Assembly (NCBI GenBank): GCA_037954235.1
Contig: JBBMOA010000002.1
Span: 17,858,009-17,922,008, forward strand
DNA length: 64,000 nt
Reading direction: 5' to 3'
Source: Aulostomus chinensis
Taxonomy: Eukaryota > Chordata > Actinopteri > Syngnathiformes > Aulostomidae
In this document: piece by piece, positions 38,031-50,548 of the stretch
How positions within the stretch are numbered: the first letter of the stretch is position 1
Layout: the number at the start of each line of letters is the position of its first letter
Position numbers and translations under genes: made by a program
Notes under the pieces: generated by a model
What the model was told of the DNA's origin: nothing
Database searches by the model: none
What the model saw: only the letters and a program-made list of their open reading frames with translations

Positions 38031-40501
38031 TCTCTATTTCAGCCAGGTAGCCTGACAAAGCTACTGCACTGCTTGCTTTTAATTAAAACCAGACACGTAT
38101 TCTCTGGTCTGGTTCAGGTTGAGCGACTGCTGTGCTTTTGAAAAATAAGATCTGAAGTGTGAAAATGCAGACAGAAATAACACGTCTCAGGGACTTGGCA
38201 AAATCCCTGTGGAATTATAACATTAATATTGCTGCCCCCGTGTTTTCCATTAAGTGCTAATTGCCTCAGCATCTGCTATGCAGTCTTCTTGATAAGAATT
38301 AATTAAATTTGCAAACTAATCTTTGTGGTGCATGCATTAGGCCAGATAATTGAGAAGCTCGGGATAATGCAGATAGTGTTTGGAAGGGGAAGAAGAAAGA
38401 CAAGAAGGGTGTAAGAATGGGGGGAAAAGAAGGGGAAATGAAATGAAGGATAAAGGTAATGAAGGGACGAGAGTTTGTGTTGACATGAGTGACAGAATAT
38501 TACATTTTTCTACGTAGGAATCAAGCTCAAATATTCATACACAAACACAGTGCACAGTAGTTTGAAACAACCAGATGAAGCAGCAAGGAGAAGTGACAGT
38601 TATTTATGAATTCCCTCTCAAAGTGGAGGAAGTGTTGGAGAGAAATGAACCACCTCTTACTTGGCTGGTCTTACGCACCTGGAAGCCACTTGTATGAGTG
38701 TGTATATTCAGTGTCTCTGTGTGTATGTGTATGTAACATCTTGGTACATCTGGAGGAGGTGGAGCAGGAGGCAGAAAATTCATTTAATCTTTAAAAATGT
38801 TGCTGCCTTTGATAACAGAGAATAAATTATAGACTTAGTAGAGGAATTTATATCTTGTGATCAGGATATTCCTCATTAGCATTTGATTAATTGTTTATAA
38901 ATGTTGGTGAAATTGGCAAACTATTTCTCTGGAGGCGAAATGAGAACGGTACATTTGTTGTGCACCACAAGACCCATAATAGCAAATATCTAAACGTAAT
39001 CACTCCTGCATCTTACTGAGGAGAGACTGCAGGAAGGTTCTATTTTAGACCTTTTTCAGCTTCCTCACTCATTTACCGTGTAGCTGCTACACTCAATATA
39101 ATCTACATTGCAGGAATGAAGATTTTCATTTCTGCTGCCTGGGAATTTATTCAGGTTGTTCTCTGTCTAACCCTTTTTATTACATCATTATGCAAACAGG
39201 GAATCCCAAGATGGTGCACCAACAGCTTAGCTGCTGACACCAGTTTGGAGGCATCTGCTGGACATGATACTGAAGTCTGACTATTTCTTGTTTTAAATCT
39301 CAGATGACAACAAGCATTCAGCTGTAAGAGCTTCAAGAAAGAATGATGGAGGAGGCACAAGCACTAACACCTTACTCTCTCTCTCTTTTCTCTCTTTCTC
39401 AGAGGAAGCAGTGAATGAAGTGAAACGACAGGCGATGTCGGAGCTGCAGAAGGCAGTGTCTGACGCTGAGAGGAAGGCTCACGAGATGATTTCAGCTGAA
39501 CGCTCCAAAATGGAGAGGGCATTGGCTGAGGCCAAGAGGCAAGCCTCTGAGGATGCACTAACAGTCATCAACCAGCAGGAGGACTCCAGTGAAGTGAGTG
39601 TCACAGACCCCCACCAGCACCAACTACCCCATTTTTTTGTGATTCCTCGTCAGGCCTCTTTTCCTCTTTCTCAACTAACTTAGTTCCCTTTATCCTCCGC
39701 GGTTTCCTATTTGGGAATATGTTTGAGGTTTTCTAGCAAAGGTTTGGTTTGCTTCATTCAGCTGACTGCTCTTGGCTTGGTTCACCACCATGCTGTCACC
39801 ATGACTGGAGAAGCAGTCCAGTTGTTTGTGTAATAAGGGCAGACAGACCCAGATGGTTAGAGCAGGGTGCCAGACTGAGGCCAGTGCAGAGCAGATGACC
39901 ACCACCTGCTGGTAACACACGCCAGTGGCCCTGGACCAGGACTTAAATACTCCAAATCCTTGTGTAAAGAGAAAACATTTAGGAATTACAATAAATACTC
40001 ATTTTAAGTATGAAACATAAATTTAAGTTATGTCAACATGCTGTCACGTCTTGGAACAAAAAAGAGACTTATTTTTATCAACCCACTCTCTTCCCACTGT
40101 CTCCCCAGAGCTGCTGGAACTGCGGGAGGAAAGCCAGCGAGACGTGCAGCGGCTGCAACACAGCTCGCTACTGCGGCTCTTTCTGCCAACACAAAGACTG
40201 GGAGAGGCACCACCATGTCTGTGGTCAGGGCCTACAGGGGCTGCCAGGGGGCAGCAGCGTCCCTCTAGGCACACCCTCATCCTCCACCACCTCCTCGTCA
40301 GCATCCTCCAGTGCACCCCCTACCCACTCAGAGAGCACTCCTCCAGGACCTCTGTCCCTGGCAGGCCAGAGCAGTATTGCAGGAGGAGCTGGCAGTGGCA
40401 GTGGAAGTGTTTCCGCTAGTCCCAAGGAGAGCAGTTCTAGCAGTGCCTCTCGCTCCACAACTCCAGCTACTCCTGCCCTACTGGATGCCACCTCTCGCTG
40501 A
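27935..40501 (+). CDS. cbfa2t3: CBFA2T3 (MTG16/ETO2) transcriptional corepressor, 10 coding exons
   Basis: Nuclear ETO-family corepressor that bridges DNA-binding factors to NCoR/HDAC complexes in blood and other lineages. Exons: 27909-28055 (ATG 27935), 30280-30521, 30670-30759, 31296-31477, 33896-34179, 34825-34910, 35896-36175, 36998-37066, 39403-39593, 40109-40501. All join in phase to give 645 residues. Domains: NHR1/TAFH about 83-180; NHR2 oligomerisation helix about 316-378; NHR3 about 442-515; MYND zinc finger 516-554 with C517, C520, C528, C531, C537, C541, H549, C553; then a Ser/Thr/Pro tail. TPTTMLNGSSHSP at exon 1/2 and HVCGQ after MYND fit CBFA2T3 better than RUNX1T1 or CBFA2T2, and the downstream synteny agrees. 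The ATG has A at -3 and matches the known short isoform. Frames upstream of 27909 are intron. Exons 6 and 7 have alternative in-phase sites. Confidence 0.93.
29944..29971. repeat. (GAGT)n microsatellite
   Basis: Tandem TGAG tetranucleotide, about seven units, in CBFA2T3 intron between coding exons 1 and 2. Confidence 0.9.
30970..31024. repeat. CT then CA microsatellite
   Basis: (CT)n at 30970-30986 followed by (CA)n at 30993-31024, in the intron between coding exons 3 and 4. Confidence 0.9.
31890..31940. repeat. (CT)n microsatellite
   Basis: Pure CT array in the intron between coding exons 4 and 5. Confidence 0.95.
32485..32512. repeat. (CA)n microsatellite
   Basis: Short CA array preceded by a C run (32460-32469) and CT units. 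Confidence 0.9.
32752..32828. repeat. (TG)n microsatellite
   Basis: TG array of about 76 bp with one TTTG interruption, in the same intron as the CA array 240 bp upstream; the two are inverted complements. Confidence 0.95.
35182..35230. repeat. (CA)n microsatellite
   Basis: CA array in the intron after coding exon 6, preceded by a run of A. Confidence 0.95.
35519..35575. repeat. (TG)n microsatellite
   Basis: TG array, about 320 bp before the acceptor of coding exon 7. Confidence 0.95.
37151..37234. repeat. (CA)n array 85 bp downstream of the exon 8 donor
   Basis: An 84 bp CA array with one TA break. It lies on the sense strand soon after the donor at 37067. Intronic CA repeats near donors are known hnRNP L binding elements that can alter inclusion of the adjacent exon. 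Confidence 0.95.
37911..38029. repeat. (TG)n / GAGT compound microsatellite, 119 bp
   Basis: TG array interrupted by GAGTGAGTGAGTGAG at about 37940-37955, then a long pure TG array. Same intron as the (CA)n at 37151. Confidence 0.95.
38218..38345. promoter_or_regulatory. Possible conserved non-coding element
   Basis: Homeodomain-like and AT-rich motifs (CATTAATATT, TGCTAATTGCC, GAATTAATTAAAT, ATGCATTAGG) are packed in 128 bp of non-repetitive intron 8 sequence. This is only a compositional argument. Confidence 0.2.
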
Positions 40502-40890
40502 CCTTTGACCCTCTCCTGCGTATTGATGCGACAGTGCCCACACTCCACACAAAACCAAACTGAGGAATCTTCATTGCACATTGCTCCATTTTCCACTTCC
40601 CTTATTTTATTTGATATTTGAAGAAGAAAAAAAACGCACTACCTGAGTGGCTTCCTCAACTTGTCATCCAAAAAGTACTTTCTCTCATTTCAGAGCCACA
40701 AATATTCCAACTTTGGGGTTCATTGTAGTGTGATAAGTACAGTGGAGTAACAGAAACATATCACATGTGTTTGCTGAGAACATGAGCTTTGACTTGAAAA
40801 CTTGACTAGGATGTACGCTCAGCGAGCACAGTAAAACTACATCCAGCTAAGGACACAAGATAAGGGCTGTGGTAAAGCATCATCGATAGT

Positions 40891-40915
40891 GGGGGGGGGG
40901 GGGGGGGGGGGGGGG
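40891..40915 (+). repeat. Poly(G) run of 25 in the 3' UTR
   Basis: The longest homopolymer in the window, 390 bp past the CBFA2T3 stop codon. It would be G in the mRNA, giving G-quadruplex potential. Length may be unreliable. Confidence 0.9.
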
Positions 40916-43050
40916 AGTGGGGTGACAAGACCAATTAGCACTTGATTTCCCTTTAATTTTAGCACCAATGAAAGAACGATACCCAGCCTTGATATGTGCA
41001 CTACCAGTCAAAACATTTCACTCATGTGGCACTTTTATTACGGTGACCCAGCGGAGACAGGTTGAGGACAAATTACTTTTTTTTTTTTTTTTTTTATTCA
41101 AATGGATGAGGGAAGTGGAAAAACCAGTGATGCAATTTATTCCTCAGAATCACAACTTAGTATTTATTATTATATGTTTCTTTCTGGCTTTAAAGGAAAA
41201 TAAAGAAAAGTCCAAATATTCTAAATAAAGAAAATAGTGATAATAATGATGATGCTGATGAATACCATAATAATGATATGAATTTTAAACTGCTAACTAC
41301 CTTGCTAGCGAGCCAAGAAAAATCTACACCGGACTCACCTCTCTACACCATTGTGAACCCAAATGAATTCAAAGATGAAAAAAACAACATGATCCAAACC
41401 TTTGTATTACACTGCCAAAGTGAGTAAGTAAGCGATAAGGAGAAGCACTCATCTTATAACCAAACGCAAAGCAACATCACCTCCTCAGCAGATAAGCCAG
41501 CCCTGAGAGACGCCGGCTGCAGAACGGGACGCAGAGGTAGTCTGACATCTTGGATCTGCAGCTGGACAGCGATGCTTCAGTGACGGCCCAGACTAGTGAA
41601 TAAGGACGATGCTGTGAACTTGCCTACAAGACTTAGTGAAATGGATGGAAATCCTGCCACAGTGTGATTTGTGTGAGAGGACAATATAAAGGAAACAAAA
41701 GAGGGAAGGAGAAGCTACACAGCCTCAAAGGAAAAATACATATGGCGATGGAGCTGCCAAAAAAAAAAAACTCGAAACAAACTTGAAAGCATTGTCAAAT
41801 ACTCTAGAGACAAATTCGTTTTTTTAAAAAGCTCCAGTGACGAGGTGATATTTCAAGGAATTACTCTTACCTTTACATTCACTCCCTTCTTTTCCAAAGC
41901 ATGATGAACAGATGAATGAGCCTAGAAAAGGGCGTTGTAGACTTGGTTCTCCTCTCTCTTTCTACCTCCCCTCACCCCACATCACCCTTCTACGCTCTCG
42001 CCCGACTACTTGACTCTGCCCCTGCAACCCCAGCCTGCTTTGGACGGAGCCTCAGAGCAGTCACGTGGGAAGGGATCGAACCTGCTTGTAGATATTTTTC
42101 CTTTTTTTTAAAACTTTTCGATAATGTCTATTGTCGCTGATGTCCACATGTGCTGCCCTTGTGTATATCCAGAAAGATGGACTTTGTTTTGGTTTATTTT
42201 GTTTTCCTCTTTTTCCGTTCGGGCTGAGCAGTGAAGTCAGAGCAAAGACACTTGTTTATGAGAGGAAGCCCAACATTGTACTTACTGTTTGATTTGTTGT
42301 ATCTATATTAATGATATGAAACCCCTCTTGTAGAATATTTTGTATTGCTCACATTGTAAGACAGTGAGAGGACGGAGGTGCAATATGAAGAGAATTCAGC
42401 TACTGAATGGAACCTCAGCAACTGCCCATAGGGTGTCATATAATATAGATACATATAAATATATTTAAAGTAACATCAGTAACTTAATGTGAATGTACAT
42501 AGTATTTAAAGAGGTCCAAAAATGTGTTTGCCAAATAACAGAAACCTTTAAAATTTACTATGATTTTCTCACAGTACATTTGTTTCTCAAATTCTGTTTT
42601 TTTTTTTTTTTATCATACAAACACCTTCAATTCTCATAGAATCCAAGTGTCATGTGACCCTGCGCTGAGGAAACTGTTGGTAACTGAGGTAAATACATTA
42701 GCTGGTTCAAACAGATCCAGGGTGAATGGACTGCAGGATTTTCTGAACATTTTCTGGATGAATTGGTCCATAATATCTTACAATTTGAGACAGAATGACT
42801 TGCATTATGCTATAGAAAATACAGCTTTTATATTTTGCTTAATAATGTCAAATATTCACCTCTTAACTATATACAGTTCCTTCACCATCCTGTGCTTCAT
42901 TCAGCCTGGATTTGTTTAATTGCTGCAGGAGGGGACTCAACAGTGGCTTAGTTTTCAAACTGATACTTGATGCCAGATTTATCAGATTTTGCCATGTTGT
43001 GAATCAGTGTGAAAAACGTTTTAGGCCACTGTAGTGAGTGACCCTCACCA

Positions 43051-43053
<3 letters not shown>

Positions 43054-43126
<73 letters not shown>
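43054..43126. repeat. (TG)n microsatellite
   Basis: TG array of 73 bp in the probable CBFA2T3 3' UTR. Confidence 0.95.
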
Positions 43127-43129
<3 letters not shown>

Positions 43130-45390
43130 TGCGTGTGTGTGAGTGCGGGCGCGCGCACATGTGATTAGCTGTGTTTGTTTGGCACAGGTGCAGGATAACA
43201 AGCCACTTTAGGACTAAACAATATGCCAGCGTTAAGCTACAGTAAAGCCAACCACAAAGCTAATTTTGATTCTCTTATTTTGGTTTTACTGATTTGAAAT
43301 TTTGAGCATTAGAAGGGAGAACCATGAGGGTAGTTCAGCATTCCTCACATTTACCAGCAATATAATTATAAGTGGACTGGCAATTTAACTTCTACCGGTG
43401 CCACAGAGGGACAAACTAGTCAAGTTCAAGCTAATTGGTCTCATTAACACATGGACCAAAATTTTAGCGAGTGATTTAGCAGAAAACTAGGTAACACAAC
43501 AGATGGTTTAAGGAAATACTTAATTTGGTTCAGACTATCTGAGACAAGGTCCCCCTGCATCTGTGTGTAGCATCATGTATGTGTGTTATGATGACCTTGC
43601 TATGACCTCAGCTTATTTTATGTCCCCATTCCTCCTCTTACTACCCCTCTCACACAAGCTACCTCCTGTGACCATACAGCTAATCACCAGGAGACATTGA
43701 CCTGGAGTTTGAAAAGCTGGGCCAAGAGCAGACATGGATGTGCACATTCAGAAAAAAAAATCATTTCAATCTTTCTAAAAATGATTTGTAAAGGGTGTTG
43801 AAAGGCATTGCCGTTACTGCTGACTAATATCTTTTTCCACTAGATCTCGCCTTTTTAATCGCATCTAGCAAACGAACACGGACAGTGAAGCATCTTACTG
43901 AACTGATCACATGTCATTTGTTGTCCAAAACCAATAAAAGCACATACCAAAGTACTCCTGCATTGCCATAAAAGGCTTTGATATGGTGTGTATTGACAGA
44001 CCAGACATAGTTAGGTGAGAGCTCCACTATACAAGTTAACCAAAGTGTCTGACATGCACAACACTCAGAGAACAAGGGAGGAGAGTGCGCTTTCAAGTGT
44101 ATAGAATTCAAGCAGTCAAAGTGCTTGCTGTGTACATGCTGAATGGTGAAAACAGTAGAGGGATCTGCTTGGGAAAGCCTACTGATTGTGAGCTCTCGCC
44201 GTTACAAAGCCTTGCAGAGATCAAATGAATGCATGCTGGGTGAGTGTGAACGAGGCTGTTTGTTTTGTAAAATATTATCATTTTTCTGTGCGTCTCTGTA
44301 CTTGAAACCTTCTGAGCTTTAATAAAACATCGCAGGCAGATTAGAGAGATTTATGATATGTAGCAACAGCTTTCTGCAGTAAAATACTGTCTTTACAGCC
44401 ACATCAAAACAAAACTGTAGTAGTGACAGTGCCTTTCAACCTCAAGTGCATCCTTGCCTGCAAGAAAGCCCTCAGATAAACATACCAAACCCAACAGACC
44501 ACTTATAAATGACCAAAATACAACCAGAAGTTTCATTATTCTTGCTTTGATTCCCCTTTTGGTTATTGTTTGTGTCCCAGCAGGGTCACCTGAGATTCTC
44601 CCTTCAGTTTTCAGTTTGAGCTGGATATATCAGACACATTAGGTCATGAAACAGGTGGGATTCATGCCAAGGTGTCATATACATTTCTTTACTCTCTGTG
44701 AAGATATCATAGATGGCAAACGCATAAGGGCTCTGCTGTGAATACCATCCAAATACATCAGTCACTCTTCTGTTGGTTTAACTGTGTACATGATTTGGGC
44801 AAAAACGCACGTTTTAAAAAAGACAGATTTTTTAGCAGGTTGGCTTTTGTCTCTCCCTGTAACCCCAGACAGTAACTCTACCAATGAAGGCTCATCTGAT
44901 GGTGACGCGTCCTTCCTGTGGAACAGGCACTGATGAATAGTAGAAAGCTAAAGTGGCAAACAGTGGACACAGCACTTGTTTTCCTAAAAAGCCATGGCTC
45001 AGGATGGTCCTGTTTCTACCTTTGGATAAACTGATAAAAAAGGTTTTGTTTTTTTTTTAATGTGTAGGGAAGCATTCTATACTATATTGTGCAATACATT
45101 ATTACAGAAAAAAAACATGTTTCTGTAGGAAAGGATGGCGCTGAAAATATTTCTCCTTTGTTTAATTTCCCTCTTCAAATTGTCCTGTTGCCGTTTTTAG
45201 ATGAAGTACTGTGCCAGAGGAATTAAATTCTGATTTGTATTTATTTCTTGCATGCTTTCCTCCCTGTTGCTAAATACCGCTCTTTAACTGTTCGCTCTGT
45301 TGGATGTGTGAAGCTGTAAAACATTCTAATTCAGGTTATTGTCTGTGTTGAACAATGTAACTGTGTAATTAAAATATGAAATGAAATATT

Positions 45391-46499
45391 CATCACTCCT
45401 TCTGCTTTTCTTCTTGAAATCATGTGAGATTACACTCTACACTTGGATCAGATAACGTTTCGCCGCATTTTCGGAATGGCTGAAGAACTTCACGAAAACT
45501 AGCATTTAAATATTTGGTATTTGGTAAGTTTGAAAAAAATACACCAACTTCCCCTTCGACAAAAACACAATTACAGCGTCAATACATTGTATGCAGCGCA
45601 AACTAATACATTTTGTGGAGCTGTTAAACAGTAGTGGTTGATTCAAGGAAGTATTCCTAATATTTTGCCCCCTAACTTCATATACATGGGATTAACAAAA
45701 TGTTCGACACACCTGTGTTGTTGAGTGGCACCACAAACTGCAGCCCTAAAAATGACCATTAAAACAAATTTACTCTTTTGTCAAAAAGATTCAGCAAAAC
45801 AGTCTCTGATGATTCAGTTGCATCTCCATACAACCAGTTTATATCAGTTGGCTACACAAGCTACAAGAGTGTGCATGGCATTGTGGATCTACTGAATAGT
45901 AACTCAATAAAGTACGAGGACGACATGGTTTTGCACATGTGTTGAGAAAACAATACAGCAATGCGCTGATATTCAAAAGAAATGCACTCATGAATACTTG
46001 CTTATCCTTAAAAGCTAGTACTCCAGTTCTGTTACAAGCAACTTCCACTTGTGGCACATTAGTAGTCGTAGTAGAGTATCTCTAGTTTGAATGAAGTACT
46101 GGGGTTGTGCGGTGTGTGCTACAGTCTTTACAGTATATACTGTACATGTGTTGCTGTTTTTTTGATAAAGTTTTATTGAATCCAGTTGAACTGATGCACG
46201 TTGCTACTGATTGGCTTTGACTTTTCAACATGGAAAAAGTACAAGGTGCAAAGAAATCTGCAACTAAAATAAAGACACATTAAATATCTAATCAAATTTT
46301 GACTATGACCTTAATTTGTATTGGATACTTTTGGCTTGAGACTACAATAAATGGACCAGAAAACATCGTCTGTCAGAGTTTGGATCCCCACTTGAATATG
46401 AAAAGAACAAATGTACTCTGATTTTGAGGAATTCTAAATACAGGAAAAACTATAAACTTGCTGCAGCTGAATTCACATTTATTTTACTAGCTTTGAAAC
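45391..46499. other. Intergenic stretch between CBFA2T3 and PABPN1L
   Basis: No gene-like frame, and no clear repeat. AATAAA hexamers occur at 45906, 46268 and 46346, so the CBFA2T3 transcript could end later than 45.4 kb. Confidence 0.4.
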
Positions 46500-46788
46500 C
46501 TCAGCAATGATGGGGTGGGACGGGTGACCAGTGTTGGGGTCTGTCTTAGATGCGCCTCTGGGATGTGCGCCCTCCTCTCCCTGCGTCTCTCTCACGTGTA
46601 CCTCTCCGCTGTCAATCAAACCCAACACGTCACCGTCAGACAGTCCCGTTCACAGGTGATGCTTATTAGCTTAAATGTGCTGCGTCCGTGGAACCGTCGT
46701 ACCGTCTTCTTTCCCCTGTGAGCTATTTCTCTGGCCGTCATTGGCAGGCTGCGGTCGGCGGTGCTGATGCCATGTTGGAGCATTGAGC
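46500..46788 (+). promoter_or_regulatory. Probable PABPN1L promoter and 5' leader
   Basis: CpG-richer DNA directly before the PABPN1L start. An inverted CCAAT box (ATTGG) lies at about 46740-46744, some 45 bp before the ATG. The leader contains two upstream ATGs (46767 and 46772). The start site is unknown. Confidence 0.4.
46772..46786 (+). other. Four-codon uORF ending 2 nt before the PABPN1L start
   Basis: ATG TTG GAG CAT TGA, then GC, then the main ATG at 46789. A second upstream ATG at 46767 opens a frame that overlaps the main start out of frame. Both matter only if transcription starts upstream of them. Confidence 0.5.
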
Positions 46789-49700
46789 ATGGCGGCGGAA
46801 AATCATCTGGACTACGGCTACCTGGAGGGCGAGGCCGCCGGGGAGCATTACACGGAGGACCCGGTGAGTGTGTTTGTTTATTAGCAGTAGCGTGAGATAA
46901 TAGTGACGTTACTGTAATGCTAACAAGCGCTGTAAACTGAGGTGTGGTAAGCTAGCGCATCACCTAAACGTTCCAGGCTACGACTGAGCCACATTCCCGC
47001 ATCAAGCCGAGTGACAGTCGGGTCCGCATTTCTACATGAAACTAACACACACACACACACGCACAAACAATGGATGTTACAGACACTAATAAAACCAATT
47101 GATGGAACTCGGAAGTCAACATCTTTAAGATGCACAGATGCAAGTAGTCACGTGGATTTAGGTATGGTACAGTCAGGCTGTCACTAGATGTTGGGATGGT
47201 AAAACGAATTTAGCGTATTAAAGCTGCTTCTCATTGACTCCAGCATTTGGCTCATCTGGATGCAGCTCATTTCTAAAGACATACCTTTTTTGAAGTCTTC
47301 AGTCGTCACTCAAATCATCTCCAGTAAATGACCTGACGACATCGTTTTCATTCAGATTCATTACATGACCTGGTGTCTCCCTCCTGCTCTGTATGAAAGC
47401 AACTCATCTTTGTTTCTGCACTTGTTTGTCACCTTCTTGTTTCTCTTCAGTGTCACTTTAAAGAAACGTCGACTCTTGGGGAAATGTCGTCATTTGCAGT
47501 CATCCCCAGATGACAACCTGGATACTATTCTCTCCTCTGTAGGAGCATTAGATTGGTGGGACCCTTAAGAGACCAGCTTACCTTTTTAGTTAGCTTAGCA
47601 TAATCAATGATAGCGAAGTGGCATGTGAGCATACCTCTAAAAGTGACTGCATTAGTAGAGCTAGGGTTACGCATAATGTTTATAAGATATCCATTTAAAC
47701 CAGACTACAGAGGCAGGAAAACAGAGTTTCAAAGCAGGCAGGATGGAGGTATGGTAAACTGTCAATCCACTAGCATTTACTGTGCTAAGCTAACCAGCAG
47801 CCAGTGTGTCTCCCTGGGTCTCAGCTCCCTGCTGCTTGCACATAGGAGAGAAGGGTATCTAACTTGTCTCGCTCTGGGGAGTACAGCAAATAAGTGTTTA
47901 CCCAAAAGGTGGCATGTTTTCATGTCAGTGGCTTCAAGTGATGTTTATTCTCAATCACAGGAACTAGCGGCCATCAAGGCCAGAGTTCAGGAGCTGGAGA
48001 TGGAGGAGTCGGAGAGACTGAGGGAGGAAGAAGACCGGTGTGACGCTGGAGAGATGCAGCTCCTGACCAGCAGCCCTCGTCCTGGTGAGCCTTCTGTCTG
48101 CCTGTGCTTTATTATTTGTCTTTGGTGTTGAGTTGATTCTGCCTTGTGGGGGCCTTGATGTTGTATTTTTAGCCAGGTGTGCAGCGCTGCAGCCTCAAGG
48201 CAGGTGAGTGAACCACATGTGACTAACACCTGGGCCGCTACAGAGTGGAGGTGACATGTGCCTCATCACTGCCCAGTGAGACAAAGCTTCCAGGGAAGCA
48301 GAAGGGTCCTTTTAGTGGATATATTCCCCCCTCCCTCCCTTGTACTCTCGCCCCACCAGAACAGCAATATTATCAGTAATGTGTATGTTGGCGCAAGTAA
48401 TCATTGACCTGGAGCTGTGTATAAGCAAGAATGTCTCTTTCTTCCTCAGGGCCTTTCTACAACATGACCCCTGAGGAGAGGATTGATGCCGACAACAGAT
48501 CCATCTATGTGGGAAACGTAAGGCCTGAATGTTTCCCTTCATACTGAGCATGTGTCTCTCACCGTTTGTTCTGACACTGTTCACCAAACCTCAGGTGGAC
48601 TATGGAGCCACTGCAGATGAGCTGGAGATCCACTTCAACGGCTGCGGCCCTGTCAACCGAGTCACCATCCTCTGTGACAGGTTCTCCGGACATCCCAAAG
48701 GGTGAGTTCAGAGTAAAAATGGAGCCCACTTAGCTACTTGATATGACCCAACTTTACTTTAAGTTTACAGTCAAGTGGAGTCCATGAGCAAATGATTATT
48801 GCGCTCTGAGTGAACCACCATCATGGTTTTCTACCTATTTTGTTTTCTTTCAGTTTTGCTTACATCGAGTTCTCTGACCGTGACTCTGTGCAGAGTGCTA
48901 TCGGTCTGCATGAGACCCTGTTCAGAGGAAGAGTCCTCAAGGTGAGAATCATTGAATGCATGTTGATGTGGAAGGAAAGTGGCAAAATGTAATTGTTGCA
49001 TGTCCAGTCGAAACTGGACTTTTGAATTCTTATCAATACCTCTCGAGCCCTGCGGTGCACCTGGATCTCCTATCTAAAACCACTGAGAGGGCGGAGCATC
49101 GGCCTCGACAGACAGCTCCTGCAGCCAGTCAGCGTAACACAATATGTAACCTGCCAAATCCAGATTGAAAAGTGATGAAGACATCTCTTCTGCTGATTAT
49201 CTTCACCAAGTGCATTCTCCTGTTCTTGGTTAATTGCTATTATTGACTCTTTCTCCAATAATTGCACTTAAAGTGGTGTTTATTCTCCTAGTATTTCACC
49301 TTGTTGCTTCAAGAGACACCATTTTCTGTATACTACTCATTGCCAATGACATCAGCTACCAGAACCAATTTGGGGCGACATTACTGTTGGGTGCAGAGGA
49401 GCGATGAGAACAGTTGTGAGGAGCTTCATTACTTCCTGTACAGTGGTTCTAGATGAGACGTAGCTGCGGGGCTCCACTTTAGAGCTCAAGAGATTTGAAT
49501 GGCTTCACCAGGCTAGAACTTTAGTCCATCCCTGACAGTCTCGGGCAGACTGCAGGTTAATTTGCAGGCTTCTCTCGTGCTAATAAAGCTGTTGATGTGT
49601 ATTTGCAGCACAGAGGAAGCAAATGTCATGTGCGATTAAAAGTGACTTCTGTTTATTTCCAGGCTGTAGGAGAGTTCTGGTCTGGGTGTTTTTAATCATT

Positions 49701-50511
49701 TGGATGGCTTTCACCACTTTGCTCAAAACAATTATAGCGAGTGAACAAAACCAATAGGTGACTCTTCAGTTAATGTCTGCTGACTTTGACCTTTGACATC
49801 AGCAGTGGGGTGTCAGGCAGTTGAGGATAATTTCCCTTAAAATGGCCATCTTTGGTTTTTCTTGAATCCACTTTGAAAACACTTTATGCTAACGAAGATG
49901 ATTTGTCATCTCACTTGATTACAGGAAGATGGAACAGTCCATGTGAGCTGTGGTGATGATCATTAGGCAGTCCATGTACTGGATAGGCCCACTTTCAATA
50001 CATGGATTTGTTAGATGCTGCTCATTCATTTGGGGTGTCAAAAGGCTTTTATTTGAAAAAAAAAAAAAAAAAGCTGTTTGTCTCCTTGCTCACTCTCATG
50101 TGCACTTGTTATAATTGTTTTGAGACATTTTATTTTGTACTATACAACATTTTTTAAAATCATGATATATTTCGGCTTCAGGTAATGCCCAAGAGGACCA
50201 ACATGCCAGGAATAAGCACCACAGACAGGGGCGGGCACCGAGGTGGCCACTCCAGAGGCAGAGGGCGAGGATTCCGTCCCCCCCGGTCCCATAACAGCTC
50301 TCGAGGCAGGTTCCGCTACCAGTCTACCAGGCCACAACACCAAACACCTCACCCTTACTATGGCAGCTCCTCGGTGGGGAAGAGACAGTGGGGACACATG
50401 GATTACCATGAACAGATGCCTAAACGTTACCCGTGTCTTCTTCTAATCACGCCACCATCCGAGGAGCTGGGGGCAGGGTTGAGCGGAGAGCACTACCCCC
50501 AGCAGCGCTAG
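46789..50511 (+). CDS. pabpn1l: PABPN1L, embryonic nuclear-type poly(A)-binding protein 2
   Basis: Binds poly(A) of mRNAs; in vertebrates this PABPN1 paralog acts mainly in oocytes and early embryos. Exons: 46789-46863, 47961-48084, 48450-48517, 48595-48701, 48854-48941, 50182-50511, all in phase, 263 residues. Order: short acidic start without an alanine tract (1-25); coiled-coil helix about 26-50 (ELAAIKARVQELE); one RRM about 83-160 with RNP2 IYVGNV (85-90) and RNP1 KGFAYIEF (124-131); PKRTN then GISTTDRGG; an Arg/Gly-rich tail. The short N-terminus and the position beside TRAPPC2L and GALNS favour PABPN1L over PABPN1. The ATG has A at -3 and G at +4. The last 25 or so residues (Leu-rich, then Glu/Gly) do not match anything I recall from the family. 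Confidence 0.9.
47455..47870. mobile_element. Possible degenerate fish MITE-like repeat in PABPN1L intron 1
   Basis: TTTAAAGAAACGTCGACTC, GTTAGCTTAGCATAA and TGCTAAGCTAACCAGCAGCC resemble, in order, blocks of a very common teleost interspersed repeat in which TTAGCTTAGCATAAAG is diagnostic. The match is loose and recalled from memory. Borders are approximate. Confidence 0.35.
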
Positions 50512-50542
50512 CACCACCTGCCGCTTGCTTACCAAGTGTGTG

Positions 50543-50548
50543 AATAAA
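50543..50548 (+). terminator. Proximal PABPN1L poly(A) signal
   Basis: AATAAA 32 nt after the stop codon. A UUUUUAAC stretch, similar to a cytoplasmic polyadenylation element, follows directly, so it would only be in the mRNA if the distal site is used. Confidence 0.5.

Larger units (their letters stand above)
40502..45390 (+). other. Probable long 3' UTR of CBFA2T3
   Basis: No new gene is seen between the stop codon and about 45.4 kb, and the family commonly has long 3' UTRs. Possible poly(A) signals are AATAAA at 41224-41229 and 44321-44326, and ATTAAA at 45368-45373 just before typical A-rich then unrelated sequence. Which is used cannot be told from sequence. Includes a 25-G run and a (TG)n array. 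Confidence 0.4.

Noticed and set aside
40010..40108. In-frame extension before the MYND exon of CBFA2T3
   Set aside because: CTCCCCAG at 40101-40108 is a strong acceptor, and the family joins SSE directly to SCWNC; the extension is intron.
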